A stretch of 64,000 nucleotides of DNA from Trichoplax adhaerens (lineage: Eukaryota > Placozoa > Uniplacotomia > Trichoplacea > Trichoplacidae). The stretch lies in assembly GCF_000150275.1 (NCBI RefSeq), contig NW_002060947.1:6783211-6847210 (forward strand), in the 5' to 3' direction. Every line of letters starts with the position of its first letter. Positions within the stretch are counted from its first letter, which is position 1. Below are positions 24,701-37,100 of this stretch, piece after piece. Made by a program: the position numbers and the translations under genes. The notes beneath the pieces are model-generated. The model was not told where the DNA came from. It saw only the letters and a list, made by a program, of their open reading frames with translations, and searched no databases.

Positions 24701-27700
24701 AGCTTAAAATGCTTATCTGAATTTTTTGAACTATAAAAGTTATTGACAGATATCATTTTCGTTTGTAATATTTTAAAATCTCTATAATCCTGAATAGAAT
24801 GGAGGAAAAGAATTAGTTGATCATCCTGATAACGAAAACCTCATGCCTTTACGTATTGCAGCTATGAAAGGAAACCTTACAGTGAGCTTTATAACGATAA
24901 TAAGCGATTTCAATATTAATTTCCTTACAACAGTAAATCACTTAACTAAAGTTGACATTACTCAGAACTAGATCTCGTTTGTTATTTATTAAATATGAAG
25001 CATTTAGCTACGTATGAGCTAACTACTAAAATACTCTTAGCACTTATCATCGTGACCACAATCCATACATAAATTGCCATTTGCTTTTGCTTACAGCTCC
25101 TAATATTATATATTTATTTATCTTCCTCTAAACTCGCAGGCACTGTATCATCTTTTTCGAAATGGAGCCTCGATAGACACTTTAGATGAAGAAGGCAATA
25201 CGCTTTTGCATATAGCAGCCAAAGGCAATAATCGTGATACAATTAAACAAATCTTAGCACATACCAGTATGAAAGACATCAACACCAGAAATACATCGGG
25301 TCAAAAGCCTATCCATATTGCAGCTATTTATGGCCATAATCGAGTTATGCAGAATATGATTAAGAATGGCGCTGATATTAATAGCAAGTAAGAATGTTGA
25401 AAATTGAAATTAGAGCAATTAGTCGATTATTAATTAGGTTTATAATTTTTTATTAATAATACTTGTGGCAGTAGATTCTAGATAATGAATGTTTTTGATA
25501 AATTTCTAGAGATATCTATTCCTATTATCCTCTACACTATACTGTTAAGGGTGGGTATACAGCAGCGGTCCAGCTATTGGTAGATAAAAATGCCAAAATC
25601 GATGTCTTAGATCGCTCCAACGTAAGCAATCTTAGCTTATCCATCAACATAATAAATCAGTTTTATTCGATATTGATTTTAACAAATCTTTCCCTATTCT
25701 AGTTTTCTATAGAATTAGATCATTCATTCGTTTTAATTTTCATCTATGTTATAAGAGATATCTTACTTTTTACTACGAAAATATAAGCTTTTACATTCTT
25801 AATTAAAATAAATAAAGCTCCTAACACAATTAACTTTTAATCTGGAAGAATACGCCTATACATTTAGCATGTGCTAACGGACATCAAGAAGTAACCAAAA
25901 TATTGTTAGCAAGTGGAGCTGACCCAACAACGATCAATAATCAGGGCCTAAATTGCTTAGACTTAGCGATAGAAAACGATCAAACCGAAATTGGACTACA
26001 AATTATCCGTAGTAAATAGTAAGATTCTAATTTTGAAATATTGTTCTTCAACGAGTAATCTTCCTGTTTGGCCTTTCTGTTTTTTTAATTTACGGTATGC
26101 AGCATAGTCAGAATATAGTTATCCCAATATTTATCTCAAGATATTCTTAATTCTGCTTGTAGCTGGGAAAAGGCTCTAGAAAATAAAGAATTTGATGGAC
26201 ACACGCCAATGAAGAGACTTATTGAAAAACTTCCTATTGTCGCTAACGTAAGTATATATATTTTATATATACACGTGAGGTACATAATAACAAGACAATT
26301 TATCGTGTAATATATCGATACCTTTATAAAATACAACACCGGTAACAGTACTTACACGGTAACAGTATCATAGATTCTTCTTATCAACTTGTACTTTAAA
26401 AAGAAAATCATAGTCTGCGTAACGTCTAGATGTGTACTAATTATATATCATAATTTAAAATCTGAAGATATTTTGCGATAATATATATTAGTTCCTAAAT
26501 ATAATAAGCTTTCCTAATCATTATGCTGTCTAAACTAACGCAGGCCGTAATGGACCGATGTATAACGTATACAAGTGATATTGGAGATTCCAAAGAAAAG
26601 CAGGTTAGTTAATTGCGTTGCTCAAAGCTGCTATCTTAAATATTACATAATTAAAATTCTAGATGAATAAATTTGGGAATCCAAATATTTTTAATTCGAA
26701 ATGTTTTAGATTGTTTTCAACTTTAGCTATCTGGAAGCCCCACCAAGCAAAACTAAAACTAAAAATACTGAGGACAATTATTCGGCGGCATCGGTACGAG
26801 TATTTAATTAATAAGCAATTTTAGAAATGTAATTTGTACGGCAACAAGTAATTTATAGATGTATTTATCTACAACAGAGATAACATTGATCCTTTATACT
26901 ATTAACATTCTTCATTTACAGAGTATTCTCTCGCATAATAGGATCAAGTTAATGCAACATCCTCTCATTCGGGCTTATCGACATTATAAATGGTATTAGC
27001 GATAGGCTCAAACCTATTGATACTACCCTTTCTACAATTAAATTCGATATCTTATGTAATTAATTTCTCTTTTATTACTGTACATTTATAACAGTACATT
27101 GTACAATAATTTATTAATTTAGGAATTCGCTATTACGATATCACTACTACGGGCGATGTTTTATCAATCTAGTATTTCTGTTGGCTGTTTGTACACCTGT
27201 TAGCCTAAATATCAACAACTATTATAAAGCTGTCCGCAATCAAACTGGAAATAACGCTGCTGAACAGATAACAGTAACACAGGTATAATATTCGATAGTT
27301 TTAATAATCCTTGATAACATTTATTATTAGCATTTGATAGGATTGATATGATCACTAATGTTATCTTTACGGTTTCGACTCTTACTCTTATATCCACAAC
27401 TTGGTAACGTATGTATCGGTGCAATTTGGATGAAAACGTTATTCGACGATTATCAGTATTCGGAAGAAGTTTATACAAGAAATATTGTTGCATTTTCAGC
27501 CGTGGTGTTTAATGTTTTCATTCAATTAACCAAACTAGTCTTCATGGTTAGTTTGCAAATTTGTACCTGATAACATATCTATTGTGCATAACGGTATTTG
27601 ATTATACTTGTCCATAAGTTAAAAAACTTTATTATTGACATTAACAGATATCTTAATCATTTGAATTAATGTTATATAATTTTCGTTTAATAATAATGTA

Positions 27701-29810
27701 AATGGTAATGCTATATCGTCTATTTAAGCCAAGCAAGTTTATGAAGGAAATTACAGCTTATACGAATATACTAGAAATTGGAATCGAATTAATGGCTCTA
27801 CTATATTGCCTTCCATTTCAACAACAAACTACAATTCTTAAAGTACAAATAGGAGCCATGATTGTTTTTCTCTCCTTTATAAATTTTTTAATGCAGCTAA
27901 AAAGGTAAGAAACAAATAGAGTGTTGCTTAAATCTAGACAATCTTGATTGTCGCTACCAGCTAACCCGTAAGTATTGTATATTAAGAAACGGGAAAATAA
28001 AGAACTTGTGATCGTAAAGTCTGATACTCAACATAATCATTAAGCATGAAAAGCTGTGATCTCCTATCCTTCATTACCTTACGTTAAGAAAAGCATAGAT
28101 AGATAAATTAAGATCAATTATCTCATCAGCTGTTACCGTATGCGGTCTATCTTATGTCGAATTTACCGTGCCTAATAAATCCTTGTATCTAACTCAGGAG
28201 TACTTTACTTAACTGATTAGCAATATCATCCTGGAATTAATAGATCAGTGTTGAAATTAATATCATAGGGAACGTTATACTTAGTCCACAATGTCTGCAA
28301 ATTAATAGCTTTAATAAACAATTGCATTCATTCAGTAGAGATAATAAATACCAGTATCTAATTTAGAATTAGTTGAATTAGCTGATTAGCTAAATCCTGC
28401 TGGAATTATTAGACCAGCGTTTAAATAGATAGCATAGTAAATGCTAGAGCTAGTCTACCATGTCCGCAAGTTGATAGCTTAAATAGCTGATTTCATTCAA
28501 TCAGTCGAAACTTTTAATTATTAAATTCTTTAATTCAAGAATATACTATATTTTAAACTATTATGATATGTATTTTAATTATTTTGCAAAGTTAGCTTTT
28601 TATAAATACGCGTATTTTCGTAGCAATCAAAAGAGAACTTGACGTATTTGTGCCTATATCAATATACTTTAGAGCCTTCGGCGTCGGATTATATTTGACC
28701 ATGTTTCTCACCATCATGAAGACAATTATAAGAGCTTCACTAGTTATTATTCTATTTTTGATTGCCTTTGCTATCGCTTGCAATATGGTTTTAAGACAAT
28801 TGGTAAGTAGTAGAAAGTTTTCATGTATTACAAATTATATTTTCTATTAAAATTAATTCACGCTTACAGCCAGAGTTCAGCGAATTAGGGTACGCCTTTA
28901 TACGTGTTCTAACGATGATGGTTGGAGATATCAGTTACCGCGAAATATTTCAGCATTTATACGACACAAATCAACTACAGAACTCTGGTTTAGCTTTGAT
29001 CATTATTGTCCTCTTTGTTGTAATTATTAACATTGCTTTTGCTAATTTATTGGTAAGCTGATGTTTAACCATATTCTATTATTTTTTATTACCAGTATTT
29101 TTAATTCTGTTAACCTAACAACTATGTATAATTGTTAAGGTTGGCTTGGCTGTAGGAGACATAAATGAAGTCAGATCAAATGCTGATATTAGTTTAATTC
29201 AGATGGATCTCTCCTACATAAGCAGTATCGGAACATGTCATATGCCGAAATGGCTACAAAAATATGCATATCAATCAGCATTAGTGCTACGAAATCATCA
29301 CAAAATGAAGCTAAGAGAAAAGGTTCACGATACTAACCCAAACTATTTCACATATCTAGTTTTTTTAAGTAAAAGCCATGATAATTTTAATGATACTTAA
29401 AGTACGATCTTTTAAAATATTTTCGTAGCATGTATGGAATAAGTTAACTGAAGATGTTAGGCTGCAGGCGCCTACAGAGAATGCTATGGAAAGATACAAT
29501 GGTATCAATATAATTCGAGAAATGAGACAGCAGGACTTAAAGTAAGCAAAATAATACTATAAGACGTATAGGCATTATAAAGAAGAGCTATATCCTACAG
29601 TGTCTATCAAATGCACTAGAATACTTTTATAAAACATTAATATATATCAAACAGTCATAACTGCTTATTGATTAGATATTTTATTACGATTACAGTATCA
29701 AGGATCTCGCAGATAAATTTACTGACTTCCGATCAGATGTTTTTGAACGATTATTTGTGATGCAAAATATGCTAAAAAAATTAAGTAATGAAGATACAGT
29801 ATTAATTTGA
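18773..29810 (+). CDS. TRPA1-like cation channel, gene 2 (exon 19 carries a stop)
   Basis: Same family and architecture as gene 1. Exons: 18773-19051, 22277-22442, 22583-22761, 22951-23076, 23191-23299, 23404-23495, 23623-23670, 24242-24415, 24503-24697, 24798-24881, 25140-25387, 25510-25621, 25849-26018, 26163-26247, 26544-26603, 26710-26793, 26922-26992, 27123-27282, (27331-27546), 27729-27904, 28673-28802, 28870-29052, 29140-29322, 29429-29541, 29696-29810. All exons but 19 are open, with conserved phases and GT-AG borders. Exon 19, coding the S2 segment, has TGA at 27349-27351 where gene 3 has TGG, and it lacks four bases that supply the gene 3 acceptor. Skipping exon 19 (phase 0 on both sides) keeps the frame but removes S2. 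The gene is either freshly inactivated, polymorphic, edited, or expressed without this exon. Pore core MVGDISYRE and GLAVGDI are intact. Large blocks are nearly identical to gene 3. Confidence 0.82.
19052..21520. other. Left part of gene 2 intron 1
   Basis: Intron sequence partly alignable with intron 1 of genes 1 and 3 up to about 20900. It includes the shared motif at 20337-20370 (tgatatcgtcagaatgaag, then atattcgatct). From about 20950 to 21520 the alignment fails, and this may be internal sequence of the LTR element that follows. No open frame supports a polyprotein. Confidence 0.4.
21521..22107 (-). mobile_element. LTR with primer binding site in gene 2 intron 1
   Basis: The LTR covers 21540-22107 and reads on the minus strand. 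It is homologous to the solo LTR at 42459 (shared words atcacgaaa, ctctactctagccgaa, gcttttata, tatgatttacag). A TATA box (complement of 21694-21700) and an AATAAA (complement of 21589-21594) are in the right order. Just beyond the LTR end the minus strand reads TGGCGCTCCGAGAATTT (21537-21521), which starts with TGG as expected of a primer binding site for a tRNA ending ...CCA. Flanking 5-mers differ (ccaaa and aatac), so this is the 5' end of a truncated element rather than a clean solo LTR. Confidence 0.65.
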
Positions 29811-30831
29811 ACTACGTGTACTTACAAGCTTAATTATTGTCTGCTTGCCGATAAGTGACTGCTTTGCTATTATTTAATACATTCACGTATTCCTTAAATA
29901 TAAGTTGATTACACGTATATATTCAAGCAGGAAATCCTTATTTATTTATTTAATACAATCACGTCTCATAATATCGCTTATCATTGTAAAAAACTGGTAT
30001 TCTGCAATTTAAAACTTATCAAGTTATTAATTTGATGCTGTATGGCAGTAAATTTCTCTAGTTATATTTATCATTCCTGCCTGCTATGCTTCGAACCTTA
30101 TTCTTCGAACCTTAAGTTAATCCTATAAATAGTTGCGCGATTAAACTCAGTAATAATTGCACCTTATCGAGATCGCATGATCAAAATCTTAGCCTAACAG
30201 GATGAGTCCAGCTTGTTCACTCGTATACAGTACTAAAACTGAGTTAAAATTTTGCAATTCTGGTAGTGGTGAAACTTACAATATTTCGGTATATTAAATT
30301 CTTAGCATAAACTAGCTTCCATTATAGTGTAGCATACCTCTATGTAAACATGACTTGTATTTAATCGATTATTTTAAAATAATCTGTTAATGCTACGTTT
30401 TGATTGTTGCATAGAATTAAACTATTCTAATCAGTCTTCTTCGTTCATAAGTAACTATTTTACTGTGCTTTTTAACCGTTGCATTACTGGTAAGTAAGCG
30501 ATATCTTTATCTTCTATTCAGCTAATTTTGCTCTCGTTACACCACAAAGCTGCACACTTAATTTATTCAATCTTACTGTAGCCATTCGACTATATTTTAT
30601 CGTTCTCATTTGTAACAAAACCTGTTCTACTAACTTTAAGTAGAGTACAGATCACGTAAGTAATTTTATAATAGCAGATTTTATTACTGATTCTCTACCG
30701 ATTGAGATACTGCATAATAGTACAACAAGCTCGGATAGACAAGGAATACTTCTTACAATAGTAGATCTTGGAAAAGAAGAACTAAGAACAATAATAACAA
30801 GAAAGTACAGCTGCTTAAATACGTTATCTAA
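29811..30831. other. Spacer downstream of gene 2
   Basis: AT-rich and stop-rich. It aligns loosely with the sequence after gene 3 (46218-46960), so the 3' flank was duplicated with the gene. No gene, RNA or clear terminator signal was recognised. Confidence 0.5.
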
Positions 30832-30836
30832 CATGC

Positions 30837-31439
30837 TGTGACGGAGTACATACTCCTTAAATTAATCGTAGCGTTTGTTTCAGTAATTAAGATTTTATTA
30901 GTTGTTAATAACCTTTATTTTTTAAATACTCGTTAATTGTAATTTTATAGTAAACTAATCATACTTTTTGTAGACTCTGTACAGAATAGTGTACTTACAG
31001 AGGTGACAACTAATATTCACAGATAGTAATTTCTGTTACTTTGTGCCGAGCCTTTGATTGTTAATTGGCTCTTAATTAATTAGTTCGTAACTCATTGGTC
31101 TTGTTTACGTCGTCTGCCATACTGAACCATATAGACAGCCGGCTATATAAACCTATATATTTTAAGGGTTATTGACCTAAGCTGTGCACCAAGAGTATCC
31201 GAGCTAGGGTATATAAAGCCTGGTGCACTCATTAGCTAGTTAGTTGACGATTGACCGTGTAATATACGCGTATAGTTAGAGTAGTTTTGGATGTCAAGAC
31301 TACCTTGGTTTAATAAACTAATTTAAAAGCCTAAGTCTAGTCTACTCTTAGCCCGTTGGGGGCACATTTGGCTGTTATAGCCTTAGTAATTATACAGATT
31401 TAAAGACCCAGATTTCCTTGTCGTGAGCTGAACACGACA
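30837..31439 (+). mobile_element. Solo LTR between genes 2 and 3, TSD catgc
   Basis: A 603-bp insert begins TGTGACGG and ends CACGACA, flanked by perfect 5-bp duplications catgc (30832-30836 and 31440-31444). TATA (tatataaag, 31210-31218) and AATAAA (31312-31317) give + orientation. The TGTGCACC word before TATA and the tagctagttagttga stretch after it relate it to the LTR at 561. Confidence 0.85.
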
Positions 31440-31788
31440 CATGCTTACAACATATCGATTGCGAAAAACATCTTACAGAACTTAGTATGAGAATATAATT
31501 TTATGATTAGTATTATATTCTACGAAGTTGAAATCAACATACTTGAATTATCACATACATTGCTTATATATCCCTATTACTGTCAACGGCTCTAGATTTT
31601 CGTATTATTTCTTAGTTATATCTAATTTACTTCTACATAACATGCTGATAAAAACGGCCTATCTAATAAGTTCACTACACATGCCACAAACTTAAAAGGC
31701 TTTCCTTAGCGCTGACTAGATGAAGACTATTAATTCGGTATACTGTTCTAGCCAGAATAATTCTTCGCTGTAACAATAATCCTACAAT

Positions 31789-32040
31789 CACTAGAAATAT
31801 CACAGTCCCATTACATATTGCTGGTAAATATCATAGCATGAAGCCACTAAAGTTTCAATTTCAGTAGAAACTGATATCAATCTTGAACTAGAGACAAAGA
31901 AACTCCATGACTTTACTATGATGTGTAAATAAAACACCTTTACAGCTTAATATTAGCTATAGAAACATCAACCAATATTAGTTGTCTTCAATTTAATGTG
32001 GCTGTCACAATCATCAAAATAACTTAGATATGGAAGTGTA
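31789..32040 (+). pseudogene. Ankyrin-repeat relic upstream of gene 3
   Basis: Reads VPLHIAGKYHSMKPL, then after a frame change VETDINLELETKKLHDF and later KTPLQLNIS, interrupted by stops. The PLHIA and DIN words fit the ankyrin repeats of the neighbouring channels. An equally broken relative lies at 47369-47520 upstream of gene 4, so the fragment existed before the flanks were duplicated. The evidence is the pattern of a few short words, hence modest confidence. Confidence 0.4.
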
Positions 32041-32139
32041 GTTTACGATAACATTTTGTTTCGATCTTATTAGAAGTATGAGCTACTACTTTAGGAATTT
32101 TATTGTTAGTAATAACCTAAGTTATTATGATATTATGAT

Positions 32140-32520
32140 GATATAGTAATATGTTACAAGTACGCATCGAGAACATAGGAGCATGACAGAGCTTACAGTC
32201 GAAGTAGATCTACGTATGAAATTGTTTATTACCTCGAATGTCCGTATTTGATAATTCAATCGTAAAAGCATGTTTGTTATTGAAATATGTTAATAGCATA
32301 GTAAATATGTTTATAACTACTGCAAGAGTATATAAGAACTGTGATCAATAAAAAATGATCCAAGTTAAGGCTAACTTGTGAGATAGCTTTATATCGTATA
32401 TTTTTTTGAGCGAGTTAGTACGTCGCAAGGATTCCAGCTACAATACCGTTGGCTAAGAAAGTAGTTCTGCGGATTAAAATAAAGTTTATTATAAGTATTG
32501 TGTTGTTTTCTTGTGTCGCA
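32140..32520 (+). other. Possible degraded LTR or promoter-like stretch
   Basis: Contains agtatataagaactg (about 32325) followed by AATAAA-like signals (near 32346 and 32477), an LTR-like layout. It is missing from the homologous flank of gene 4. I could not find matching target duplications or clear TG...CA ends, so the call stays weak. Confidence 0.25.
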
Positions 32521-32740
32521 AGAGTAGTTGTGGCAGTAGCTGATGATGATGACGACTTAATGCTCGAAGTGAAATTTTAATAGTTACCATACTGCTGAAA
32601 ATACTAATCTAATTGATTATCAAGTGTCAGATGATATTATAGAAGCGAGAAGATAAAACGTACTGAATAGAATTATACAAAATCACATTGTAAACCCTAC
32701 AACGCAACACATCTAGTTGGTTAGTTAAGTAAGCATGAAA

Positions 32741-32982
32741 TAGGGCTCTAATAAGAAAGAAATCCCTTCATTTTATTTTCTTCCAACTTCTAAATCCAAA
32801 TTTCCCGCTTCTATCGCCAATCTTTCTGAAATCGAGAAAAAATACAAAAAACGATACCGTCTTGCTCGTCTCATTTTATCATTTACAGATAAGGAGACTA
32901 CAAATATTATATGCTTGATGAATAGTAATTTCAGCAACATCATGTTAGGAATAATTTATATACGATATATCAAACTGTGAAT
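32741..32982 (+). pseudogene. Conserved coding-like fragment upstream of gene 3
   Basis: An open stretch contains KEIPSFYFLPTSKSKFPAS followed by IANLSEIEKKYKKRYRLARL. The same frame is kept in the flank of gene 4 (about 47836-47958: KEISSLPYAFAFESKFPAS, IANLSEIKKKYRK, then a stop). There is no start codon in a sensible place and no recognised domain. It may be an exon of an unrelated gene caught in the duplication, or a relic. Function unknown. Confidence 0.35.
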
Positions 32983-33117
32983 AATGATTTAGTGTCATTA
33001 TAGTACACTGATGTCGTGAAGCTAAAAAAATTTTTTTCTGAGGACTAAATTTTGAAGTAACACTACTGGCAGTAGCTGATTCTTTAGAATGCAGTTGGAC
33101 ATTACTTTAAGTAATGT

Positions 33118-33540
33118 ATACAAATCTAAATTCATGTCGAGGAAAAATAGAACTATTACGGAAACTACACATTGTAAATCTACTTTCCGATTTGCCCTCC
33201 CTGACATTTACCTATGCTATGACTCTAAATAGAATATCATCTGGAGGAACAATTAAACACTGCCAGTCTCTCGTAGGCATAACTGAGCCCAAGTTTTATG
33301 GAAAAGCGAGTCAATTTATAGAAAATCTATATAAAAATTAATTATAATTAGCAGCTCATAGATAGCCTTGTACAAGTATACTGTACAGTTTATCTATTAA
33401 AATTATGTAAAGAGATATATATAGACAAATTAACATAAACATATTTCTAGATAAGTTATCTTATGGGATCTATGTGACGACGGCCTTGCAAAAGTTACTC
33501 CACAATAATGATATATTCCTAGGTGACCATATTTCAACTT
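33118..33540. other. Insert with short open frame upstream of gene 3
   Basis: About 420 bp are present here but absent from the matching flank of gene 4. A frame open to 33341 ends in CQSLVGITEPKFYGKASQF and IENLYKN before a stop. I do not recognise it. No ATG-led gene or splice pattern is convincing. Confidence 0.25.
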
Positions 33541-33846
33541 TATTGTTTTAGCTAAGTAAAGCTGCAGCCGACCATGTCCCAAAAGCTGATGGTAGACTTA
33601 ATTAGCATTGTTGAAATTTCATAGCTTCTGTTATAGTTCGTTACTTCCAGATATTTCATAAGTTGTCTTTTAAATGAAAGCTGCATTTCTTAATTCTATC
33701 GATGGCAACATAAAGTATAGTAGCCTTGGAAGATTCAATTAGCGATATATATAAATTAATTAATAATTTACTAGCACAATAGCTATAACGCGCTACTTAT
33801 CGTTGTTACATTATAATCCATTTATGAAATCAATCTGGAGGTTCTT

Positions 33847-33900
33847 TGTTTCTATAGATGATGCTATTAAGTAATATTGGAAAGCTTAATTTTCGACATT
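33847..33900. promoter_or_regulatory. Conserved pre-start block, gene 3
   Basis: Reads tttctatagatgatgctatt, then aagtaatattggaaag, about 290 bp before the ATG. It is the closest match to the gene 2 block. The TATA-leader block found before genes 1, 2 and 4 was not found here, so gene 3 may use another promoter or have lost it. Confidence 0.45.
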
Positions 33901-34139
33901 TTCATTACTACCTTAGCTATAGATTAATAAATAATTGGTAACTAGAATGAAACCTGATCTAATCAGACACTATTCGATCTATGCCAGTTAAAAAACTAGG
34001 AAGCTGAAAAAATATTCCCACTTTCGAAATTCAAGTTTGCCTAAAATTAAGTTTCAATCAATTATTATTAACTTTATAACACTCTTAGAAACCAAAATTG
34101 GTGCAATAGCTCACATTATAGATAAAGAAAAGATTGATT

Positions 34140-37100
34140 ATGAAAAAAAGATCGAGGATACATGCTCTTTATCGTAAGAATGATGACCACCCGAATGTCC
34201 ATGGCGTCCGATTTTGGGATAAGTGGAAATTTCCTAGTTGGGGATCAAAGGAAAATATAAATCGCTCTTCAACTATCGAAAATGGTATCGACGGTATGTT
34301 TATTAACGCAAAAGAACAGCTGAAGAGGCCGAAATCAGTAACTGACTATACAGTTAATAATTCATTAGTTAGTCTTGGTTTTGCTGTAGCGAATACTAAG
34401 ACATGGGATCTTTATCAGGTGAGAAATACTTCTAGGTAATATATTTATCGATTTTAATTTGTCAAATGAAGGACTGATGATGGAAAATTAGGATAGTAAC
34501 ATACCTGCTGTTAAGTGCAATCAGCAATTGCGTAGAGCGAATACCTACAGTATTATTTAAACATACCGTATCTAAGGTTGCTAGCCATTAGATGTGAAAA
34601 TTATCTAACGTCATAAATTTTTTTTTGTAATCGCACTGTAGTTTGTTAAAAATGTAATCAGCCAGAAACAATGATTGCTAAGTAAAAAAGAATGAAAGTA
34701 TCGCTAAATTCAAAACTGTCTTGTTCAATATCTTATTTTTGAAATATCTTTGACTGTATGAATAGTAATGCAGAGCTATAGATATTATCTCAATTAAATG
34801 GGTGCAATATCTAATAATTTTGATATAATAAGGCCTAAACATTCCTACTTCTACCCTCCCCCCATTTCCATTTATTAATATATGGGTAATGCCTAATAAG
34901 TAGCTCGGAAATAATCGAAATAATTTTAATTCCAAATATTTTACCGTATTCATGATTTTGTATAAGCTAAATTTTGTCTGATCGTGATTCTAATCCTGCA
35001 ATCACACAACCGACTTTTCAATATTAAAATTTTTCAATGAAATATTAAAACTGACACCAATACATTGATACCTACAGTTCACTTGTGTTGCAAGTTTATA
35101 GCAATGTTTAATAAATGTCATAAAAGTCCTTTAGTAAACGAATAGATTGACAGCTATAGATTAGAGTTAAACTTTAATCTTCTTGCTATAGTTAACTCTA
35201 CGTATACGACATCTTTGCGGATACAATAAGTACTTCTTGAATCATTTATTTGATCAAGAATATCGCATGTGTTACTACCTACATTAATTCTCGGGACGAT
35301 TAATATTTGTTGGGCACATGGAAATAGTAAGATACATCGCTAATAATCGAAGAAATGCAAATTCTTTCTACATAATATAAGAAACGGCAATCATTGGTAC
35401 GCAAATGATATTGGCAGCTTTAACACATTCGTTATAACTAGGGAAATTTAACTGGGGTAAGCTATCAGTATTTAACAAGGAAAAGTCCTATATTAAAGGA
35501 TATGAATTTATTATAAATATTAATTTGCTATTAAGATGAATGTTTACGTAGTATAGAATGCTGTATAAGATTCTTAGTGCAGCACTATAACCCCGGACTT
35601 ATCCCAAATATCGCCGGTAGATTTCTGCTACTTGATCAATCTTTTAATACTCCTTGATAATTTTAAAATGAAGACATTCGATCTAAACTCAGTACGATAA
35701 TTGATAGCGACGAACAGAATTGATCAATCTTTTAATTTTCCTTGACATTATTAAAATGAAGATATTCGATCTCAAGCATGGTAGGATAATTAATAATACG
35801 CCTCGATTATTACGTGAAATTGATTCGAACTTATTTGCCTTCTATATCACATTGCTACTCGATTAAAATCTGATTACTGCAAACGGTGTAACTCAGTTCC
35901 TAGTAAATCTAGATAGCAACTTAGTAAATGTCTTCCCATAAGTTTTTGTCAACACTGTAGTAAAGATAAAGTGTCCTTGAGAAACTTGACTAAAACTTCA
36001 ATTCGTGATTATCGTTACCTTAGAACTTAATTTCGACTTATTAACAGCAATCCAAGCTAAAACATAAGAGAATTTTCACCATTTTAATATATAGACTTCA
36101 ATGTTAAATTTATTATGACACTGTATTAATCTAATCATTTCTACAAAAAATAAATCGATTAAAAAGGACGTCAATAAAAGGAATATGCGGCCTCTGATTA
36201 TAACTAATAGCCCTATCTCATTTGTTAATTTATTTATTTTGATCTCCAATTTAATATTGCAATAGTTATTCGAAGGGAGTTCATATGTAGTATGATTCGA
36301 ATTATTTTGAAATAATTGATCGCTATTTGCATTAGTCTAAATATTGGTAATGACCGAGTTTTAGCTACCTAATGAACTGCTTAACAATGACTGTATAAGT
36401 ATCTTTCCGTAGCACTCTCCTTTTAGCCGTGATGATATTACGAAAAAATTTGCTTTTACTTTACATATTTCGATACTAATTCGGAAGGGTACATGGTTTT
36501 TTCTTTCCACTCTCCATTTAGTCTTGATAATTATTACAAAAATCCGCTTTTATTTTAAATATAAAGATTAATGAAATTCAATTAAGCATATTGATTATAG
36601 GATCATAATTAACATTAATAATTCATTCAATTAAAGATTCCGTTATCGTATTAACTTACATAACAACTTTTTTTCATCTATAATTTAAGTTCAAGCACTT
36701 CGTTAAGATTTACGATATTTCTGTAGTAAAGCTGCCCATATTTGATTATAAAGATAACCATATTTGATTGTGTTGATAGCTGTACCTGATGTAGTTAGAT
36801 CTTCAAGAATAGACACGTATTACTGTGATGTTAATATTAGATGTTTGCTAACTATTATATTAGAAATTGTTAATTAATTACTAATATTAGCCAGTTAAAC
36901 AATTACGGTATAAGATTTTATGAAACTTGATAAACTGTATTCGTGATGATTTACATGAAGAAAAAGTACGGTATTTTATTTGGTGACTCAATTCTGATTG
37001 TAGTTAATTATGTAGCGGCGAAAGGATTTTCGAAATTTGTTTAAGAGCTGCAGAGATAAGCTTGGATAAGACTTCACTTCACTTCATTTTGAGCTCGGAG

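Noticed and set aside
30652-30834. Minus-strand open frame next to the LTR at 30837
   Set aside because: Short, no recognised motif, no support from the aligned flank downstream of gene 3.
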